DNA from: Marinobacter halodurans
GTDB taxonomy: Bacteria; Pseudomonadota; Gammaproteobacteria; Pseudomonadales; Oleiphilaceae
Assembly: GCF_004327985.1 (NCBI RefSeq)
Contig: NZ_SJDL01000034.1
Span: 1-58,958 of the forward strand
DNA length: 58,958 nucleotides
Direction: 5' to 3'
The first letter of the stretch is position 1. Every line of letters begins with the position of its first letter. Positions 54,379 through 58,958 of this stretch are shown here, piece by piece. Under the pieces are notes generated by a model. The model worked only from the letters and a program-made list of their open reading frames with translations. It was not told the DNA's origin and did no database searches. A program made the position numbers and the translations under genes.

Positions 54379-54984
54379 ATGACCACTGTGGTGGGAATTT
54401 TCTTGTTCGATGAGGTCGAAGTGCTGGATTTTGCCGGACCCTACGAGGTATTCACCACGGCTTCGCGGGTTTATCGAAAGGAGCATCCGGTGGGACCGGA
54501 GCCGTTCTCGGTGGTGACCATAGCCCAGCACGAGGACAGGGTGACGACCCGGGCCGGCCTGAAGGTGTCCACGGACCATACCATAGCCAATCATCCGTCT
54601 ATCGATCTGCTGTTGGTGCCCGGTGGGGTGGTCACGGCGGAGCTGGAGAAGGGCCCGGTGATCCGCTGGATCGAGAGTACCGCGGAACAGGTGCCGCTGA
54701 CGGCGTCGGTATGCACCGGCGCCTTCCTGCTGGCCGCCGCGGGCCTGCTCAACGGCCGCACCGCGACCACGCACTGGGAAGACATGGACGACCTGCGCCA
54801 TGCCTATCCTGCGATAAAGGTGTTACCGGGGCGCCGCTGGATTGACCAGGGGGATGTGGTGACGTCCGGCGGCATTTCCGCCGGTATCGACATGAGCCTG
54901 CACCTGGTGGAGCGAATTGCCGGCCGCGATCTCGCCCTGAAAACCGCACGACAGATGGAATTCGACTGGACGGAAAATGGCTGA
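54379..54984 (+). CDS. DJ-1/PfpI family protein, isonitrile hydratase-like
   Basis: A 201-residue DJ-1/PfpI protein. FDEVEVLDFAGPYEVF (10-25) is the typical start of the AraC-N/isonitrile-hydratase group, LVPGG follows, and the nucleophile elbow ASVCTGAFLLAAAGLL gives Cys112, with THW after it. It could be an isonitrile hydratase or a glyoxalase/chaperone-type member; the sequence does not decide. The stop overlaps the next gene by 8 bases, so 54379-55782 is a three-gene operon. Confidence 0.88.
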   Translation: MTTVVGIFLFDEVEVLDFAGPYEVFTTASRVYRKEHPVGPEPFSVVTIAQHEDRVTTRAGLKVSTDHTIANHPSIDLLLVPGGVVTAELEKGPVIRWIESTAEQVPLTASVCTGAFLLAAAGLLNGRTATTHWEDMDDLRHAYPAIKVLPGRRWIDQGDVVTSGGISAGIDMSLHLVERIAGRDLALKTARQMEFDWTENG

Positions 54985-55315
54985 CCCTGAATCACGGATT
55001 GCCCGGACACCGGAGCCGCCGTATTACGCCGTCATCTTCACCTCCCTGCGCACGGAGGGTGACAATGGCTATGGCGCCATGGCCCGGCAGATGATGGAAC
55101 TGGCTGCGGAACAGCCCGGATTTCTCGGCGTTGAGTCCGCCCGGGAAGAGGTGGGTATTACCGTCTCCTACTGGCGTGACGCCGAGGCCATCCAGAACTG
55201 GAAAGCCCACGCCCGCCATCTGGTTGCCCAGCGCCTGGGCCGGGATGCCTGGTACCGGCATTATGCTGTGCGGGTGGCCCGGGTCGAGCGGGCGTATTCA
55301 TTCATGGAGGACTGA
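54977..55315 (+). CDS. Antibiotic biosynthesis monooxygenase (ABM) domain protein
   Basis: A 112-residue single ABM fold: YYAVIFTSLRT strand, AAEQPGFLGVESAREEVGITVSYW (region 43-66), then NWKAHARHLVAQRLGR helix. These small dimers act as monooxygenases or heme/aldehyde-handling proteins. The start lies inside the PfpI gene, and the stop is two bases before the EVE gene, so translation is coupled. Confidence 0.88.
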   Translation: MADPESRIARTPEPPYYAVIFTSLRTEGDNGYGAMARQMMELAAEQPGFLGVESAREEVGITVSYWRDAEAIQNWKAHARHLVAQRLGRDAWYRHYAVRVARVERAYSFMED

Positions 55316-55317
55316 GC

Positions 55318-55782
55318 ATGGCCTACTGGCTGGTCAAGAGTGAACCGGATGAGTGTGGTATCGACGATTTCGCGGCAAAGCCCGACGACACGATCCCGTG
55401 GGATGGCGTGCGTAATTATCAGGCTCGCAACTTCCTGGCAAAGATGGCGCCGGGGGATGAGGTTTTCCTGTATCACAGTAGCTGTAAGCAGATTGGCGTG
55501 GCCGGGGTTATCCGTGTGGTCCTGGCGGCCTATCCGGACCCGCTTCAGTTTGACCCTGACTCTTCCTACTACGACGCCAGGAGCTCACCCGAGAAGCCGC
55601 GCTGGCAGGCCGTGGACATGCAGTTCGTCGAGAAATTCCGGGGAGTCGTTCCGCTGCAGACCCTCAAATCCCAGCCCGAACTGTCTGAATTGCCGCTGGT
55701 ACGCCGGGGCGCCCGCCTTTCCGTGATGCCGGTTTCCGATTCGGAGTGGCGTCACATCCTGTCTTTGGCTGCCCGGCAATAG
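55318..55782 (+). CDS. EVE-domain protein (thymocyte nuclear protein 1-like)
   Basis: The 154-residue protein is one EVE domain, a PUA-like fold that binds modified nucleotides. MAYWLVKSEPDE, WDGVRNYQARNFL and GDEVFLYHS are the classic motifs, and YYDARSSPEKPRWQAVDMQF (near 81-101) continues it. The cellular role is uncertain. GGAG precedes the ATG. It is the last gene of a three-gene operon and is followed by a GC stem-loop. Confidence 0.94.
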   Translation: MAYWLVKSEPDECGIDDFAAKPDDTIPWDGVRNYQARNFLAKMAPGDEVFLYHSSCKQIGVAGVIRVVLAAYPDPLQFDPDSSYYDARSSPEKPRWQAVDMQFVEKFRGVVPLQTLKSQPELSELPLVRRGARLSVMPVSDSEWRHILSLAARQ

Positions 55783-55787
55783 GGTAC

Positions 55788-55808
55788 AACCCGGGGCGAT
55801 CCCGGGTT
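55788..55808 (+). terminator. GC-rich stem-loop after the EVE gene
   Basis: AACCCGGG-gcgat-CCCGGGTT is a perfect 8-bp stem starting five bases after the stop codon. Only TT-TGC follows, so termination may be partial or Rho-aided. Confidence 0.6.
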
Positions 55809-56176
55809 TGCAAACACTCACTATGGCATGTTAATTGTTCAGCCATTCCCAGCCAGGGAATGGCTAAGGGCTGGCATTCGAGTGGCGGATCGGCCCATCC
55901 GCAGATTTTCGGACTTGGCGCCGTCCGGTGTCCTGATAGTGTGCTTGATCTGACTGATGCCGTCAGGGGCGTCGGAGCCTCTTGGTCACCACGTTGTTGT
56001 TGGGCGTTCTGTGTACGCTCCGGGTCCGGTGATCTTCTCCGCCTTTGTATCCCAGGAAGCCGCCGGGGCTGAACGATGGCTCGGAGACGATCGCAAACAT
56101 GATGGGCAGCATTGAGTGCATGAATGCACCATGTTCCGATGGCCCGTCAACATGGGAGTGTAGGGAAGCCCCAGGA
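55809..56176. other. Intergenic stretch before the TetR gene
   Basis: No gene is visible in these 370 bases. AGCCATTCCC-agcca-GGGAATGGCT (55841-55865) is a perfect 10-bp stem-loop that could be a second terminator or an operator. A run of open codons upstream of the TetR gene in the same frame lacks family similarity and a better ribosome site. Confidence 0.45.
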
Positions 56177-56809
56177 ATGAATGCGAAAGATAATAAGTTG
56201 GTCAATGCCCGCAAGCCGACGCAGGAGCGCAGTCGCGAGCGGGTGGAGCGGATGTTCCGGGCAGCCGAAAAGCTGCTGCTTGAACAGGGGCCTGAGGCCC
56301 TTTCAATTCCGGAAGTTGCCAAGGTGTCAGGATTACCCCGCTCATCGGTCTATCAGTTCTTCCCCAGCAAGTATGCCTTGCTGCTGGCGATATCGGACCA
56401 GTACCAGCGGCGGATGGCCGAGCGTATCGCTGGTCTGGATGCCGTATTGGGTGATCTGGAATTGAACGATGTGGTCGGCAGCCTGGCTCGTGCAGGTGCG
56501 GATTTTTACAACGAGCATCCCGTGGCGCGCATGTTGATCCTGGGAGGGCCCATGAGCCGGGAAGGCTTTCGCGCCGTACAGGACGTCCATAAGGGCACGG
56601 CAGACGGGATTCGCCACCTGATCGAGCGCCGGGTATCCGGAATCACTTTCCCGGATGAACCGGACGTCATTGCCTTCGCCGTGGAAATTGCCCGGGGTTG
56701 CTTCCGGTACGGCTATTTCCGGGAGAAGAGCATCAGTGACCAGACGGTCGCCGAGACCAAGGCCGCGGTTCATGCCTATCTGTCCGTACGGGGGGAGGGT
56801 GGCTCCTGA
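56177..56809 (+). CDS. TetR/AcrR-family transcriptional regulator
   Basis: A 210-residue regulator with an N-terminal TetR helix-turn-helix (LSIPEVAKVSGLPRSSVYQFFPSKYALLLAI, region 39-70) and a helical ligand domain. ATG 56177 fits the usual 10-15 residues before the first helix; AGGGAAG precedes it. No adjacent structural gene shares its direction, so its target is unknown; it may regulate itself or the PfpI-ABM-EVE genes. Confidence 0.9.
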   Translation: MNAKDNKLVNARKPTQERSRERVERMFRAAEKLLLEQGPEALSIPEVAKVSGLPRSSVYQFFPSKYALLLAISDQYQRRMAERIAGLDAVLGDLELNDVVGSLARAGADFYNEHPVARMLILGGPMSREGFRAVQDVHKGTADGIRHLIERRVSGITFPDEPDVIAFAVEIARGCFRYGYFREKSISDQTVAETKAAVHAYLSVRGEGGS

Positions 56810-57073
56810 AAACCAATCAGGGGCCAATAACAGCGGACAGCAAAAATACCCGAACGTCCCACCGAGTACCGTTTGCCGCGCAAAAGCAAAGGAATTGCCC
56901 ACCCCGAAGTCCAGATAATGACCGGTGACCGTTCCCATCGCATATGGCCATGATCCACCGGGGCAATCCGGTGGGCTGGGGCTTCGGGGTCAGGTAGGTG
57001 ATCTGGCCCGAAGGGAAGGGGGTCGACCTCGCCGGTTGGGTCATACGTACCGGTCCGGGGCGGCCTGTTGTTG

Positions 57074-58141
57074 CTAGATCGGAACCGCCGTCGCGGGCCG
57101 CTGCTTCCGGTAAACCTCAATGTCGACTTGCCCCAACTTCGGCGTTAATTGGCAGCGCCGTTGGCCCCAGGGGAATTGCGCCTGGGCCTTGGCCAGTTCG
57201 GCGCCTTCACTTGCTTTCCAGGCTTCCAGATCGAGATCCCGCCAATAACGGGGCGGGCGGTTGGTTTTTCGGTCGTACTCGGCCGTAACGGGGTCCAGAT
57301 GGCGAAACGGCTCGAATCGAGGCATGTCGGGAATGGGCTGCGAGACATCCATAAACCGTTGCAGCATATCCCAAAGTGCAAGAACCTCATGTTTGCTGGC
57401 TTCGACGCCGCTGAGCCAGGTTTTGTTGAAGATCTTGCCGGTGTAGCGATGGACGAACATCAGCCGGTAGAAAATGCCACCCCGCTGGACGACCCGCTCG
57501 ACGTAGGCGTCGAATTCGATAAACGGAGCCTCGAAATACCGCCCCTTGCCCAAGGCGAACGTGGCCCGGCCAGTAACGCGGTTGAATTCGCTCATGCCGT
57601 CGGCGAGGGATTTGTCGACTTTCTTTTGGAGTGACTTCTCGAAGGGCTTTAACAAGAATCCAACGCCTTTGCTCATGATCCAATTTGTGCTTGGCTTCAT
57701 AACGTAAAGGGCTGCGACCGTCCAGACGGCCCACGAAAGAACCATGAGAGCCACTAGGGGGAATGCGGGTAGTATGTCGCGGAGATATTTAAGGAATAGG
57801 TAGTTAATTGTTAGTGGCCCGCCAATTAGCAACAACAGCCCCCAGGCAAAAGGAATTACAAGAATCAGGGCTTTAAGCCCTAATTTGCTGTTTAGGAATC
57901 GAAGGTATTGATGCGTCCAAGCCCACCACTCGTCTTTGTAGAAATCCTCATCATCGGCCTCGAGGGACTGAACATCAGTCACGTCCACTATGGTCTTTTC
58001 ATAAGGATTGATATTGGCGTAATCACCCCAGGGTTGCAGCTCATCTCCGGCTCGACTTCGCTTTTTGCTGTCGGGCATAGGCGGAATAGATTCCGAGCTT
58101 AACGCTTGATCCGCGTATCTCTCAGTTTTCTCGAGAGTCAT
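57074..58141 (-). CDS. DUF6708-like two-helix membrane protein, intact copy
   Basis: The 355-residue protein has a polar N-terminus (1-85), two hydrophobic helices (LILVIPFAWGLLLLIGGPLTINYL, near 93-116, and FPLVALMVLSWAVWTVAALYVM, near 128-150), and a conserved cytoplasmic part beginning FNRVTGRATFALGKGRYFEAPFIEFDAY (near 187-214) with VQRGG, HRYTGKIFNKTWLSG, DMLQRFMDVSQPIPD and PPRYWRDLD. From memory this is the DUF6708 family, which occurs next to type VI secretion effectors; no such genes are in the window. A second copy of its C-terminal half follows at 58278. Confidence 0.6.
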   Translation of the reverse strand: MTLEKTERYADQALSSESIPPMPDSKKRSRAGDELQPWGDYANINPYEKTIVDVTDVQSLEADDEDFYKDEWWAWTHQYLRFLNSKLGLKALILVIPFAWGLLLLIGGPLTINYLFLKYLRDILPAFPLVALMVLSWAVWTVAALYVMKPSTNWIMSKGVGFLLKPFEKSLQKKVDKSLADGMSEFNRVTGRATFALGKGRYFEAPFIEFDAYVERVVQRGGIFYRLMFVHRYTGKIFNKTWLSGVEASKHEVLALWDMLQRFMDVSQPIPDMPRFEPFRHLDPVTAEYDRKTNRPPRYWRDLDLEAWKASEGAELAKAQAQFPWGQRRCQLTPKLGQVDIEVYRKQRPATAVPI

Positions 58142-58277
58142 ACCTCAACCTCGGTTACGAACCAATATGGGACTTTTGCGTTGGAATGTGGGTCCCAAAA
58201 GCTACGTTCTTTCGGTGGCGCATGGTCATGGGCGATGGAGGTCTGTCGTCAGCGGCATGCTCAGTGAAAATTGCTTG

Positions 58278-58836
58278 CTAGATCGGAACCGCCGTCTCGG
58301 GCCGCTGCTTCCGGTAAACCTCCATGTCGACTTGCCCCAACTTCGGGGTCAATTTGCAGTGCCTTTTATTCCAGGGGAACTGAGCTTGGGCTCTGGCCAG
58401 TTCCGCGCCTTCACTTGCTTTCCAGGCTTCCAGATCGAGATCTCGCCAATAACGGGGTGGGCGGTTGGTTTTTCGGTCGTACTCGGCCGTAACGGGGTCC
58501 AGATGGCGAAACGGCTCGAATCGGGGCATGTCGGGAATGGGCTGCGAGACATCCATAAACCGTTGCAGCATATCCCAAAGCGCAAGGACTTCATGTTTGC
58601 TGGCTTCAACGCCGCTGAGCCAGGTTTTGTTGAAAATCTTGCCGGTGTAGCGATGGACGAACATCAGCCGGTAGAAAATGCCGCCCCGCTGGACGACCCG
58701 CTCGACGTAGGCGTCGAACTCTATAAACGGTGCTTCGAAATAGCGACCTTTGCCCAGAGCGAACTTGGCTTGGCCGGTGACGCGATTGAATTCGCTCATA
58801 CCGTCAGCGAGGGATTTGTCGACCTTTTTCTTGAGG
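58278..58836 (-). pseudogene. Second DUF6708-like copy, N-terminus removed by an IS3 element
   Basis: This copy matches residues about 178-355 of the protein at 57074-58141 almost throughout (KKVDKSLADGMSEFNRVTG to the shared end TAVPI). Most differences are silent or conservative, and the 3' flank TTGCTAGATCGGAACCGCC is shared as well. The frame loses similarity at about 58836, right where the IS3 terminal repeat begins, so both helices and the start codon are gone. The two copies are in tandem, same strand, about 135 bases apart. Confidence 0.88.
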
Positions 58837-58958
58837 TGGACCCGATCAGTTGGACAACCTGATGGTGTCACTAAGCTATGATCCGGTTGTTTCCCTGGCT
58901 CAGGCTAGCCAAGGCTATCGGTTGCCCGTAGTACACCTCATCGGGCGTTTGATACTCA
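58837..58958 (-). mobile_element. IS3-family insertion sequence, orfB-side end (partial)
   Basis: A candidate terminal repeat at 58837-58859 (TGGACCCGATCAGTTGGACA inward) partly matches the left-end repeat at 101-122. It is followed by the 3' end of an IS3 orfB on the minus strand. The element disrupts the second DUF6708-like gene. The rest lies beyond the window. Confidence 0.85.
58871..58958 (-). CDS. IS3-family transposase OrfB, C-terminal fragment
   Basis: The minus strand from the window edge to TAG at 58871-58873 reads EYQTPDEVYYGQPIALASL and then SQGNNRIIA, the typical tail of an IS3-family OrfB (after the conserved YN-RPH-LGY region of the integrase core, which is outside the window). 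The catalytic DDE residues are not visible. Confidence 0.85.
   Translation of the reverse strand, partial: EYQTPDEVYYGQPIALASLSQGNNRIIA

Noticed and set aside
56045-56176. A longer N-terminus for the TetR gene from an upstream ATG
   Set aside because: The added residues have no TetR similarity and the start at 56177 places the helix-turn-helix at the usual distance.

Overview
The window is high-GC DNA from a Gram-negative bacterium with many transporters and broad carbon use. Several features point to a marine or halophilic gammaproteobacterium, most likely Marinobacter or a close relative: a wax ester synthase/DGAT, a DesB/DesC/DesT-type desaturase module, a polyol ABC-transporter island, and an Anr/FNR-like box in front of hemN. 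This placement is inference; there is no 16S or other marker gene here. No tRNA, rRNA or CRISPR array was seen. Both ends of the window lie inside IS3-family insertion sequences in the same orientation. This suggests the sequence was cut at a multi-copy IS, or that one IS copy closes a circle.

Layout, left to right. (1) 1-6.6 kb: IS3 end, an IS-side truncated photolyase with a DUF2256 partner, a DUF2845 protein, a tandem-duplicated HAD protein lacking the usual second motif-I aspartate, a periplasmic solute-binding protein with an extra C-terminal region, and an iron-sulfur (6-4)-type photolyase. (2) 6.7-13.4 kb: hemN, a REP-like repeat, the desaturase and its reductase with a divergent TetR repressor and a nested palindromic operator, a small unknown protein, and a wax ester synthase. 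(3) 13.4-18 kb: two minus-strand terminators, an HD-domain protein, a class II aldolase-like protein, a divergent Crp/Fnr regulator, a family 3 solute-binding protein and a SIMPL protein. (4) 18-23.4 kb: a 1515-residue hybrid histidine kinase (MASE1-CHASE-PAS-HK-REC-REC-Hpt) and an L-Asp/Glu-type racemase. (5) 23.4-35.1 kb: a polyol catabolic island comprising transaldolase, xylulokinase, mannitol dehydrogenase, a fructokinase-like kinase, sorbitol dehydrogenase, a HAD phosphatase, a four-gene ABC importer and a SorC-type regulator. (6) 35.2-39.9 kb: a gluconate island (GntR, GntK, TRAP importer) with a perfect palindromic operator. (7) 40-48.4 kb: an AT-richer outer-membrane-like gene, a PepSY/DUF2946/CDF metal cluster, an ABC exporter and an EmrAB pump. 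(8) 48.4-54.1 kb: a beta-hydroxyacid dehydrogenase and a branched-chain amino-acid-type ABC importer. (9) 54.4-56.8 kb: DJ-1/PfpI, ABM and EVE genes and a TetR regulator. (10) 57-58.96 kb: two tandem copies of a DUF6708-like membrane protein, the second cut by an IS3 element.

How genes work together. The polyol island can be read as a full route: binding protein and permeases import the sugar alcohol; mannitol and sorbitol dehydrogenases give fructose (or xylulose from arabitol); the fructokinase-like kinase and xylulokinase phosphorylate these; transaldolase feeds the products into the pentose phosphate pathway. The gluconate island imports gluconate and makes 6-phosphogluconate, which enters the same central routes. 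The desaturase module remodels acyl chains and the neighbouring wax ester synthase can store them. In all three multi-gene importers (polyol ABC, gluconate TRAP, liv-type ABC) a strong GC-rich stem-loop sits just downstream of the binding-protein gene. That is the classic arrangement for making more binding protein than membrane subunits.
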